Assembly: GCA_015057325.1 (NCBI GenBank)
Contig: SVEQ01000012.1
Span: forward strand, 1 to 64,000
Origin: Lachnospiraceae bacterium
Lineage (GTDB): Bacteria > Bacillota > Clostridia > Lachnospirales > Lachnospiraceae
Direction of reading: 5' to 3'
DNA length: 64,000 nt
The notes beneath the pieces were generated by a model. It was not told where the DNA came from. It was given only the letters and a program-made list of their open reading frames with translations, and did not search any database. How positions within the stretch are numbered: position 1 is the first letter of the stretch; each line of letters starts with the position of its first letter. The position numbers and the translations under genes are program-made. Of the stretch, positions 26,159 through 35,268 are shown piece by piece.

Positions 26159-26530
26159 CTATTTTCTTAACCCTGACGGGTTTCCGTAAGCTCTTATGAG
26201 CTTCTCAACAGGCTTAATATATTCTTCCGGAACGACATCAAGTAATTCGTATAAAAGTTTATTCTCATCGCTTTTGAAGTGTGGACGTTGTGCATACCAA
26301 CCATCTGCAACCCTTATACCCTTACGATTCCTTATCAAAGGCACTTCAAAATCGTTTTCAAGAGAATCCAAGTCAACCTTTACAGATTGAGGAGTTATTC
26401 CGAATTCATTTTGAATCTCTTTATAATTCGTTATCCTTACTATTGAAAGCCAATACATCATTTCAACTCTACGACCTATAACACCTTTATCCCTTATGTT
26501 TCTTGTTTTCTTAGGCACTTCTCGTTTCAT
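26159..26530 (-). CDS. Winged-helix DNA-binding protein
   Basis: 123 residues; ATG follows AAAGGAGAAAAA. Residues 20-70 form a DeoR/HTH_11-type winged helix (EMMYWLSIVRITNYKEIQNE then GITPQSVKVDLDSLE). The C-terminal half is helical (KLLYELLDVVPEEYIKPVEKL). Such proteins are common as accessory regulators in Firmicutes elements. Target unknown. Confidence 0.65.
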   Translation of the reverse strand: MKREVPKKTRNIRDKGVIGRRVEMMYWLSIVRITNYKEIQNEFGITPQSVKVDLDSLENDFEVPLIRNRKGIRVADGWYAQRPHFKSDENKLLYELLDVVPEEYIKPVEKLIRAYGNPSGLRK

Positions 26531-26603
26531 TTTTTCTCCTTTGATTACTAAGATTATTCGGTTTCACTTTCATTTTTTGATGTGAAAAAAAATTTTTTGA
26601 AAA

Positions 26604-26644
26604 AATAAAAAAAAGAAGCCAGCAGAAAACCAATCCACTGACTT
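26604..26644 (-). terminator. Intrinsic terminator split from its gene by the IS insertion
   Basis: On the minus strand AGAAGTCAG ... CTGGCTTCT is followed by eight T. The IS3 element inserted directly upstream, so the gene this terminator served is no longer adjacent. Confidence 0.55.
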
Positions 26645-26709
26645 CTGAGGTGACCCCAAAAAGTTAGACTTTTATTGCGTAACAGATTTTGATATCTGTT
26701 ACGCATTTT

Positions 26710-27600
26710 TTATGCAGCCAAGAGACGAAGTCTGTATTGGACAGGACTTAGCCATCTCAGTTTCTCTTTAATTCTTTGTTCATTATAATACTTTATATAT
26801 CGCTCTATTTCTGATTTTAATTCCTCATAACTGTAATAAACAACACCATAATAGATTTCCTGTTTAAGTAATCCAAAGAAGTTTTCCATGATTGAGTTAT
26901 CAAGACAGTTCCCTTTTCTAGACATACTTTGAAATATTCGTTCTTCTTTTAACCTGTGTGAGTATGCTTTCATCTGGTAAGCCCAGCCTTGATCAGAATG
27001 AAACGTTCTTCTGTATGGACAGTCTGAAGTGATTTCAATAGCTTTTTCCAAAGCATCCATTACATTCTTGGCAGAAGGTTTAGTATCTATCCCATAACTG
27101 AGTATTTCTCCATTACACATATCCATAAAAGGATCCAGGTAAAGCTTGTGCATTGTCATGTGACCTTTAGCATCAATCTCATAGTACTTAAACTCTGTAG
27201 TATCAGTAGTAATCTTTTGATGAGGGATATGCGTATTAAAGCGTCTTTTTATACGATTAGGCGCTACCGTACCAACTTTACCCTTATAAGAACTGTATTT
27301 CCTGCTTTTTCGGGTATAGGATGTCACCTGTAATCCAAGTTTTTGAACTATTCTCTGAACTTTCTTTTTGTTGATGGTATATCCTTGATTTCGAAGTTCT
27401 CCAAGTATTCTACGATATCCATAATCCTTATTATCAGTACGAATTTCTTGAATTTTTTTTTTCGATTTCTCTGTCAGGATTTTCTCTATCAAATCTCTTT
27501 TGCCAATACATATACGTTGCTTTGGGCATACCAATATAAGAGAGAAGGTCTTTTAGTCTAAACTCTCCCCGGAGGCTGTTGATGACGAGTGCCGTTCTCT
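26710..27600 (-). pseudogene. IS3-family transposase orfB (DDE), frameshifted
   Basis: The DDE core is complete: TTDTTEFKYYEID, then FHSDQGWAYQ and the Glu region NSIMENFFGLLKQEIYY. The frame from 27534 down to 26710 is open, but the expected N-terminal part (ALVINSLRGEFRLKDLLSYI, then YMYWQKRFDRENPDREIE) lies in another frame between about 27600 and 27463. The switch happens at a run of ten T at 27453-27462 (A10 on the coding strand). Either the gene is broken, or the run allows slippage, or it is a base-calling error. Confidence 0.75.
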
Positions 27601-28128
27601 CATTTTTGCCTCGTCCTCTAAACGCAGCCTCCTCAGTTCTTTTAAAAAAGCGTTCTCTATTCTTAACTTAAGGAGTTCATCCTCTAATTCCTTTACATGT
27701 TCAGCACTGGTATCAACAACTCTTTCTTCAATTTTCTGAGGTTTTGGGGATATCTTAGATTTATCCAATGTTCTCGTCCGACCTTTCTTACGAGATTTCA
27801 AAGCCTCTGGACCAGCAACACGAAAACGACTAACCCATGCAGCAATCAAGCTTGGATTAGTTATGCCTTCTTGAATAGCCAGCTCTTGATATGAAATCTC
27901 GTTTGTTAGATATAACTCTACCACAGAAAGTTTCTTTTCAAAAGAATACTTTTTCTGTTGACGAGACCTCATTAAACCTTCATCGCCAAAGGACTGGTAG
28001 TTATTGACCCATTTTTGTATATCTTTTTTATGTGGACCATAGACGGATGAAAGATACTTGTAGCCTCCTTCACCTCTTAAATAGGCATCAACAATTTTTT
28101 TCTTAAACTCGTAGCTGTACCTAGCCAT
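27553..28128 (-). CDS. IS3-family orfA (helix-turn-helix)
   Basis: Start at 28128 (MARYSYEFKKKIVDAY) follows GGAGG. 191 residues with two helix-turn-helix units (the second YLTNEISYQELAIQEGIT) and a C-terminal coiled coil (HVKELEDELLKLRIENAFLK) as in IS150-type OrfA. It overlaps the orfB reading frame near GGCAAAAATGAG, the expected place for a programmed -1 shift. Confidence 0.85.
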   Translation of the reverse strand: MARYSYEFKKKIVDAYLRGEGGYKYLSSVYGPHKKDIQKWVNNYQSFGDEGLMRSRQQKKYSFEKKLSVVELYLTNEISYQELAIQEGITNPSLIAAWVSRFRVAGPEALKSRKKGRTRTLDKSKISPKPQKIEERVVDTSAEHVKELEDELLKLRIENAFLKELRRLRLEDEAKMRERHSSSTASGESLD

Positions 28129-28434
28129 AAAAATACCGACCTCCAATCGTTAGATTTTAGGTCTAACTTTTGGGGGTCGGTACATTCTTGACTTCTTTTT
28201 AAGTATGTTATTTAATTCACAACAATAATAATATTGTTGAAAAAGAATTTTATCTTTTTATTTCATAACTGAAAGCGAAAACAATCTCGACCTAATTGAA
28301 ATGCCTAGTTATAGAGCCTCTCATCTTTTATAATCCATAATCATCTTAAAAATCAGAAAACTGACCAAATCAGGACATCTTATAATCCCTGCCACTCTGA
28401 TCAATCATTTATATGAAATTGAAATAATAATGTA

Positions 28435-28468
28435 AGAAAAAGGGAACTGCTCAACTTAAACAGTTCCC
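28435..28468 (-). terminator. Intrinsic terminator of the HU gene
   Basis: On the minus strand GGGAACTG-(11)-CAGTTCCC is followed by TTTTTCTT, directly after the HU stop codon region. The stretch 28188-28434 between the IS end and this site holds no gene I can support. Confidence 0.7.
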
Positions 28469-28490
28469 ATAATATAAAGAGGGCTTATCC

Positions 28491-28787
28491 CTATTTCTTC
28501 TTTTTACCTTTGCCTGCGTTAACAGCGTCCTTAAGTGCTTTACCAGCCTTGAACTTAGGTGCAACAGACTTCTTAATCTTAATTGTCTCTCCTGTTGCCG
28601 GATTGCGTCCCTCTCTGGCAGCTCTTTCAGCGGTTGTAAATGTTCCAAATCCGATAAGCTGAACAGAACCTTTCTTCTTCAAGGTATCTGTTGTAATCTC
28701 AATAAAAGCATTCAATGCTTTCTCTGTATCTTTCTTAGATAACTCAGCTTGTTCTGCTATAGCAGCAACTAACTCTGTCTTGTTCAT
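28491..28787 (-). CDS. HU-family DNA-binding protein
   Basis: Start at 28787 (MNKTELVAAIAE) follows AGGAGGACTTATACA; 98 residues. The sequence is a normal HU: helical dimer base, then GFGTFTTAERAAREGRNPAT with the DNA-contacting arm and RNPATGE motif, and a Lys-rich tail (GKGKKKK). HU compacts and bends DNA. Its presence inside the tRNA-Leu element suggests a second, element-borne copy, which cannot be checked from this window. Confidence 0.92.
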   Translation of the reverse strand: MNKTELVAAIAEQAELSKKDTEKALNAFIEITTDTLKKKGSVQLIGFGTFTTAERAAREGRNPATGETIKIKKSVAPKFKAGKALKDAVNAGKGKKKK

Positions 28788-29019
28788 TGTATAAGTCCTC
28801 CTCTGAAATATTGTCAGCATATACATACCAACAATTACTTACATAGTTATTATACTATATATTGAAGCATTATACAACCTTTTATACAATATGCTGTTAA
28901 ATGAATATAAAACTACTTAAAAAACACCGATACCGCCATATCACCTGTCAGACAGATTATATATCACGATATCGGTGTTTCTATATGTTAGGATATGAAA
29001 TGAAGAATCTTATTTAATT

Positions 29020-32000
29020 CTATTTAATCTTAACCTTCTTAGAAAGTCCTTTCTTTCTGAACAGCTTTGTATACGCCTTCTTCATCTTCTTAGGCACCTT
29101 GATTGTTACCTTTTTGCCTACGCCCTTAAATGCATTCTTTGCTACAGTCTTAGATTCAAGTATGGTTGTCTTGACTATGATTGTCTTTAACTTCTTACAG
29201 CCCTTGAATAGATTAGAACCAAGCTTTCTTACATTTGCAGGAATAGTTACCTTGGTAAGTGCCGGACAATTCGCAAATGCGTTGTTACCAATCTCTGTTA
29301 CCTTAGAGCCTATCGTTACGCTCTTTAACTTCTTACATCCTTCAAATGCACTTGCTCCGATCTTAGTAACACCATTTCCGATCTTGATGCCTGTCAGAGA
29401 AGTACATCCCTTAAATGCCTTATCACTGATTTCAATAACATTCGCAGGAATAGTAACTGATTTTAACCTCGTACATCCTGAGAATGCTCCGTTGCCGATT
29501 GATTTAATGTTACTGCTTAATACCACTTTCTCAATCTTCTTATTCTTAGCAAATGCGTTGTCAGCGATTTTTGTTATTTTATAAGTGACACCATTTATCG
29601 TTACTGAATCCGGAATAATCACTTTCTTATCAGTTATACTTTCCGAAGCCTTATATTCTACCGCAGGCTCTTCACCTGTATCAGATATTACGGTATATAA
29701 TGCCTTTGTGCTTGCATCTTCAAGTGTAACACCCTTTGCAGCAGGTGTAGTTGTAGTTTCAACAGGTGTTGTCGTATCCTGTGGCTTATCTGCCGGCTTG
29801 TCGCTTGGGTTATCTACCGGATTGTCACTCGGTTTATCCGCAGGCTTATCACTTTGTTTATCAAGCTTTGGAATATCTGCAACATCCTTTGTCTGAGTGG
29901 TAAACAATGCATTCTTAAATGTTGCCGTATAGGTTGTAGTTCCCATCTTCTCTGTGGTTGCTGCTTCTTTCACCTTAGAAGTTACAACCGCATTCTCAGT
30001 AACCTTATGTCCCTCGCTACTTTCAGTACAACCATCTCTCTTACAGATTACCGTTGCAGTACATGTCTTTCCATCGTCAGACCATTTATATTCAGGTGTA
30101 CCATAATCATGTCCTGTTGCTGAATGTTCATTATCATTTACCGTTTGTTTATAACCACAAACCCTACAGGTACGCGTTTTAGTTCCATTTTCTTCACAAG
30201 TTACATCATTATTATAGATGTAGTCATTGAAGTGATGACACGCCTCTATATCTGAATCATCAGCTTCATCCCAAACAGCTATCATCTCTACATCTGTTTG
30301 AATCGAATATTCAGCCCCAGCCTGATACAGTGATTCGCCATCCGACCAACCTTTAAACTTATAACCATCTCGCTCAAACTCCTGATCCGGAAGATTTATC
30401 ACTTCTGATATATTTCCTAATATCATTTCCGGCAATTCACCTATTATATCATCATCACCGACAAAAGAAATCGTACATGCGGTCAATTCAGCATTTTTAT
30501 TTACTTTGTTAACATAAAAGTCTGCTACATTCTGTATCTTATCTTTTTCGACTACTGTAGAATCCAAAACCAGACAGCACTTGAGCACATCCTGCCCATC
30601 TTCCAAATCCAATTCATCAGAATTAATTACTATACAGATATTCTGTATTTCACCACTCTTCAATTCCTCAACATCTATAGTTTTTAGAAGTTTACCATCT
30701 TCACTACCTTCATGCAATTCCACTTTGCCAGCAGTATCAAGAACCCCATTATTAACGATATTTACAGAATATGCATGAACATGTCCATAAGAATAGTATT
30801 CTCCATCACTAAAATCCAAATTAGCATATCCTATTTTTATTTCTTCTTCGTTATCTGATAACTTATAGTCGGCTGCTTCAATCGGGAGTACTTTGACAGT
30901 ATATTCTTTTTCTTGTCCAATTGCTTCGGGCAAAGAAAATGCTTCATCAACATCACAAATACCACCTGGAACAATTACATTTACGCTCTCTTTTTCATCA
31001 ATTATTGTTTCACCATCCAATAATTGAACTTTAACTCCAGAGACAAATGTCTCTCCCTTGTTACAACAGCTAACTATTACATTCAATTTGTTCCCATCAT
31101 CTGTAATTTTATAATCATCATATACTATATTATCTATTGCAATATCAGTATCAGGAGTAAATACAGCATATCTCAAATCTGAATTAATAACATATTCGTC
31201 ATCTGACATTGTAATTTCATTATCAGCAACTACAACCTCAAAATCGTCATTATTATTAACGTCTGTACCATAGTTTTTTACATATGCCCCTTCATCTGAA
31301 ATCCTTGTACTTTCACTCCACATATTCCTCTGCTTGTCATAAATATAAGCAGTCAAATAATCATCAGTTAATTCCTCTCCTACTTCTTGTGTCAGATATG
31401 TCACATACAGATATTTTTCGCTCTCACATATTTGATACGCCCCATTGATTGCTGCATTTTCTTCAATCAACGGTCTTGGAAGATCATCAATGTTATCCAT
31501 TTGATATAACACTGCGTTTTGGCTCCAAATCAATTTGTCTTTACCCATAATCTTTGCATATTTTGCATATGAAATTGAGTCTTCACCATTAATAGTATGT
31601 AACAATTGTCCATCTAAATCACATATGTTAAGATTCCTATCATTAACAGTCAGATAGTCCCCATCTTGATCATTAATATAAGCAAAACATTCATTGTTTC
31701 CTATCTTGCCTGCCATAGTTTCCAGCACATTACTTTCTTGATTAATGAGCGTTTTTTCTTGAGATAATCCACCCTCATTATATTTTACAAATTTTACCGA
31801 ATTACTATCATCATTGCAAAGAAGATTATTGTTATGATTATTAATCCATGTCATATATACATTATTATCTTGCAACGTAATTGAAGGTGCATAATCCATT
31901 TCTCCGTTATCAGTATTAAATAATATATCAAATTTATCATTATCCTTATTATATTTTGCTAACACAACCTCTGTAGCCGCAGCACTTGATTCCATAGTCA

Positions 32001-35000
32001 AATTCTCAGAATCCATAACAGATTTCAGATTCACCCATGCCAAGTAAATATTATGAGAATCATGAGCAACTATTGGATAATAGTCACATGTCCCATCATC
32101 AAATACTGCTTTCGATTCACTCCATGTTTCAGTAGAATTATTATATATTGAGTATGCAATCATATTCTGGTTAATATCAGTTCTTGAAGAATTCTTTAAA
32201 GTATATATAGCCATTTTTAAATTGCCGCTATTTACAATAAATACTTTTGATTCAGAATCTATATCATTGCAAACCATTCCACCATCATCATGCACACTTA
32301 GTGCTCTTGTCATTATATTCTTAACTTCATCATTATCAATTATCCAATATGGTTTACTTTCATTATCCAATGTATAATAATTGGGATTCATAATTTTACT
32401 TCTATAATTTATGCTACCAGTTGTTTTCTCAGTTTCATACAAATGAAATTTTTTCTTAGCAATTGTCAACCTAGTCTTCCAAAATAATAGTTTTGCTGTT
32501 ACACCGCCAGAAACAGTTAAATCAGTATTAACTTCAGGTGAAAAATTATGTTTTCTTACTTCCTCCCATTTCCAGTCCATAGTTGTACCGATTGTTGCAT
32601 TTAGATCTACTACAACATAACCCAAATCTCCAACACCTGGACCTGTACCTACAGTCAACCCTAATTCAGACTTAACTTTTCCAGTTAATTCGGTATTTTC
32701 CGAAATATCTGATAAATGTTTAAACTTTGCGGTAGTTTTCACTTCTCCTTCAATATTACCTTTCAAATCGATAGTAAACACCATTGGTACCCCGGCTAAT
32801 GTATAAGGTATGCAAGAACCTACTTCAGATTTTACTACTACAACCATCGAACCAGAAACCTCATGTTCTTCTCCAGTAAAATCACCTTCCAAGTATCCCC
32901 ATATATCCACTTTTACAGAAGCCTTACTCTTTCCCTTTCCTACTGCAAATGCATCTTTCGTAAACCAATTACCACGTTGTTCAAGAAAGTCGTTCAATTC
33001 CTTTGATGAACTAATATTGTAGATATTATCATTATTATCTGTTCTTCCAGCATATTCAGTATTATTTTTAAATTTATTCCATTGTTCATCAGTAAAATAA
33101 TGAGAAAACTTATCTTCCCCATCCGAATTTTTAGCTGAACCATTAAAGTAGTTAATTCCAATTTTAATGGTTCCATCTTTTATGGATGTTTGAATTGGCA
33201 AATCTTCCCAACCAGAAATAGAAAAAGACTGTCCTCCAATAACAGGAATATTATTAGGCACACTAAATGTCACATCACTACCTAAATCTATTCCAATTCC
33301 ATCTGTTCCTTTATTGATAATTAAATTAGTTAATTCCCACTCCCCTCTAGTGCCATCACTTGCTATTGCTCTTACATATACATAATTACCAGCAGAAAAT
33401 TTACTTACTGGTATCGTGGATTCTTCGCCGACTTTGTATGTTCCTATTATCTTTGATTTAGGGATATTGGAAGCATCATATTCAGTTTGTGCAACCATAT
33501 ATGAGGTAATTCTCAAATTGTCACTGTTCGCTTCCCAAGTAGCACTTAGTTTTATATTCTTATCACTTGTTGTGTCAACATACTTATGCTTTCCTGACAA
33601 AACATCAACCGTTTGCGTATATGTACCATTATTATTTTGTGTTCTAACATTTAATGAAGATAATCCTATTCCCCAAGAGTATGGTTCCAGTTTTATCGGG
33701 ATAATCTTACCTCCACCTTTCTTCACATCTAAAGAAAATGTTGCTGCATTATATCCTTCTTTTGTAAAATAAAAATTATGTGTACCATTAAAGCTGTCTG
33801 TTGCATTTATGCTAAATCCAGTATTTTTTCCTGTTACATTTCTATTTTGTTCGTTATCTTTCCACCATACTATATCAGTTAAATTTTCACCTGTTTCTCC
33901 ATCCATTACAAGAAATAGATAGGTATCTTTATCTGATGTTATTGTACTAACTTCAACGCCTCCCTCTAAATGCGAAGTTTTTTTCCCATTATTAGAAGAA
34001 ATTGTTCCTGCATATTTAATTAAATTCAATGATGCTTTGGAAATAAAAATTGCAGGTCTAACAGTCAAATAACCATCCACAAGAAGACCCTCATTATCGA
34101 GTTCTCCTTCTTCCCATACACTAACACAATTTTTGTTGTCTTCGCCTGGTGTACGAGCGACCCATCCAGTTACACCTATAGGATCGATATAGTAATCAAT
34201 ATGGTCAGGTTCATAATATGCCCCCATCGCTTTCGTGTAGGAAGAACTAAAACATCTTCGTCCTTCATCTTCAATAGATTTATCATTTGTAAAACCATAC
34301 TTTTTATTTGTCAAATCGTCTTCAGACAAATAAAACACTCTATCTACAGTGTTTTGTCCTGCATCAGTGCCAAAGTCTCTATTGTTGTTATTGGTAATAT
34401 TTATAGCTTTAATTAATTGTTTTTCTTCATCATCAAAAGCCGAATCATAAAAATTGAATTTACTTGAATAATTAATCCCTTCGTTATTTTTATCACTCCC
34501 ATAACCATTTAAAAAGCTTCTAATTGTTGAAGTTTCCCATGTAACTCCGCATCTCTCTTCATTATATCTTTGAGAATCAAGCACCTTATCTGATAGCAAA
34601 AAATACCCTTCATCTTCTACTGAAATAACTCTCCATTTTATCGGCTCATAAAGGAAATAGTGATAATCAGAAGCATTATTCCAATAATAATAACCATCAT
34701 AGTTGTATCCGCTTCTTCTTGTAACCGTAAAAGTAGCATCATATTTTTTTATTCTTCTATATTTTTTACCCTCATAAACAATGTTCCCATTTTGATCCCA
34801 ACCATTTGCATTTTTCAATGCATTATACAATTGAGGATTCTCCACCAAATCACCATCTACCAATACCCTTTCAACAATACCGTCATAATCTGACTTTGAT
34901 GGAACCACTTCCGCTTGAGGATAAGTTCCAAACCATACACAATCCCAAGTAACCACTTGTCCTGATAACATATCATCATTTTTAGTAATACGCGGATTTT

Positions 35001-35088
35001 GTAATGTTTTATCTTTTGCGATAACTTCTGTTTGAATTAAAAATGTAGAGATTAATATCAATATAAATAATACTTTTATTTTTTTCAT
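29020..35088 (-). CDS. Giant BspA-like surface protein with LRR_5 repeats
   Basis: Start at 35088 (MKKIKVLFILIL) with GGGAG upstream; 2022 residues. Domains in order: signal peptide; a DUF6273-type module (WFGTYPQAEV ... EPIKWRVISVEDEGYFLLSD, to about residue 350); a long beta-rich middle; an InlB_B-type repeat (LPDQEFERDGYKFKGWSDGE) near residue 1600; a Cys/His module (CHHFNDYIY ... CRVCGY); a Pro/Thr/Asp-rich linker (about 1740-1775); and BspA-type leucine-rich repeats to the end (GNGAFSGCTRLKSVTIPANV pattern, about 7 units). No sortase motif is seen. Probably an adhesin or host/polymer-binding protein. Confidence 0.88.
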   Translation of the reverse strand: MKKIKVLFILILISTFLIQTEVIAKDKTLQNPRITKNDDMLSGQVVTWDCVWFGTYPQAEVVPSKSDYDGIVERVLVDGDLVENPQLYNALKNANGWDQNGNIVYEGKKYRRIKKYDATFTVTRRSGYNYDGYYYWNNASDYHYFLYEPIKWRVISVEDEGYFLLSDKVLDSQRYNEERCGVTWETSTIRSFLNGYGSDKNNEGINYSSKFNFYDSAFDDEEKQLIKAINITNNNNRDFGTDAGQNTVDRVFYLSEDDLTNKKYGFTNDKSIEDEGRRCFSSSYTKAMGAYYEPDHIDYYIDPIGVTGWVARTPGEDNKNCVSVWEEGELDNEGLLVDGYLTVRPAIFISKASLNLIKYAGTISSNNGKKTSHLEGGVEVSTITSDKDTYLFLVMDGETGENLTDIVWWKDNEQNRNVTGKNTGFSINATDSFNGTHNFYFTKEGYNAATFSLDVKKGGGKIIPIKLEPYSWGIGLSSLNVRTQNNNGTYTQTVDVLSGKHKYVDTTSDKNIKLSATWEANSDNLRITSYMVAQTEYDASNIPKSKIIGTYKVGEESTIPVSKFSAGNYVYVRAIASDGTRGEWELTNLIINKGTDGIGIDLGSDVTFSVPNNIPVIGGQSFSISGWEDLPIQTSIKDGTIKIGINYFNGSAKNSDGEDKFSHYFTDEQWNKFKNNTEYAGRTDNNDNIYNISSSKELNDFLEQRGNWFTKDAFAVGKGKSKASVKVDIWGYLEGDFTGEEHEVSGSMVVVVKSEVGSCIPYTLAGVPMVFTIDLKGNIEGEVKTTAKFKHLSDISENTELTGKVKSELGLTVGTGPGVGDLGYVVVDLNATIGTTMDWKWEEVRKHNFSPEVNTDLTVSGGVTAKLLFWKTRLTIAKKKFHLYETEKTTGSINYRSKIMNPNYYTLDNESKPYWIIDNDEVKNIMTRALSVHDDGGMVCNDIDSESKVFIVNSGNLKMAIYTLKNSSRTDINQNMIAYSIYNNSTETWSESKAVFDDGTCDYYPIVAHDSHNIYLAWVNLKSVMDSENLTMESSAAATEVVLAKYNKDNDKFDILFNTDNGEMDYAPSITLQDNNVYMTWINNHNNNLLCNDDSNSVKFVKYNEGGLSQEKTLINQESNVLETMAGKIGNNECFAYINDQDGDYLTVNDRNLNICDLDGQLLHTINGEDSISYAKYAKIMGKDKLIWSQNAVLYQMDNIDDLPRPLIEENAAINGAYQICESEKYLYVTYLTQEVGEELTDDYLTAYIYDKQRNMWSESTRISDEGAYVKNYGTDVNNNDDFEVVVADNEITMSDDEYVINSDLRYAVFTPDTDIAIDNIVYDDYKITDDGNKLNVIVSCCNKGETFVSGVKVQLLDGETIIDEKESVNVIVPGGICDVDEAFSLPEAIGQEKEYTVKVLPIEAADYKLSDNEEEIKIGYANLDFSDGEYYSYGHVHAYSVNIVNNGVLDTAGKVELHEGSEDGKLLKTIDVEELKSGEIQNICIVINSDELDLEDGQDVLKCCLVLDSTVVEKDKIQNVADFYVNKVNKNAELTACTISFVGDDDIIGELPEMILGNISEVINLPDQEFERDGYKFKGWSDGESLYQAGAEYSIQTDVEMIAVWDEADDSDIEACHHFNDYIYNNDVTCEENGTKTRTCRVCGYKQTVNDNEHSATGHDYGTPEYKWSDDGKTCTATVICKRDGCTESSEGHKVTENAVVTSKVKEAATTEKMGTTTYTATFKNALFTTQTKDVADIPKLDKQSDKPADKPSDNPVDNPSDKPADKPQDTTTPVETTTTPAAKGVTLEDASTKALYTVISDTGEEPAVEYKASESITDKKVIIPDSVTINGVTYKITKIADNAFAKNKKIEKVVLSSNIKSIGNGAFSGCTRLKSVTIPANVIEISDKAFKGCTSLTGIKIGNGVTKIGASAFEGCKKLKSVTIGSKVTEIGNNAFANCPALTKVTIPANVRKLGSNLFKGCKKLKTIIVKTTILESKTVAKNAFKGVGKKVTIKVPKKMKKAYTKLFRKKGLSKKVKIK

Positions 35089-35215
35089 TATAAACACTCC
35101 CGTCCTATATCAATATTATTAATAATATGCATCAAAGCATCTTGTCTTACATCAGTATTATTCTGCTTATCACTTGAATTATCCGGTTTCTCTTCAACAT
35201 TATCCTGCTTATCAT
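35089..35215 (-). pseudogene. Fragment of a repeat linker like that of the neighbouring InlB-like protein
   Basis: The minus strand reads YDKQDNVEEKPDNSSDKQN and continues to a stop next to the start of the 2022-residue gene. It has no start codon. The DKQDN-type composition matches the 14-residue repeats of the protein encoded at 35269-37947, so it may be the tail of a duplicated and deleted copy. Confidence 0.4.
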
Positions 35216-35222
35216 ATACATC

Positions 35223-35254
35223 AAAACTCCCCATCTAAAGATGGGAAGTTTTGA
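35223..35254. terminator. Strong hairpin after the InlB-like gene
   Basis: AAAACTCCCCATCT-AA-AGATGGGAAGTTTT pairs along nearly its whole length. It lies 15 bases below the stop of the minus-strand surface-protein gene. T-runs are short, so it may end transcription weakly or stabilise the mRNA end. Confidence 0.5.
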
Positions 35255-35268
35255 CTCACTAATCTCAA

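Larger units (their letters stand above)
26646..28184 (-). mobile_element. IS3-family (IS150-like) insertion sequence
   Basis: 1539 bp bounded by imperfect 24-bp inverted repeats that match at 19 positions (left TGAGGTGACCCCAAAAAGTT, right reads TGTACCGACCCCCAAAAGTT in reverse) with TG...CA ends. The 3-bp target duplication TTC is present at 26643-26645 and 28185-28187. It carries orfA and a frameshifted orfB. Insertion looks recent because the duplication is intact. Confidence 0.88.
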
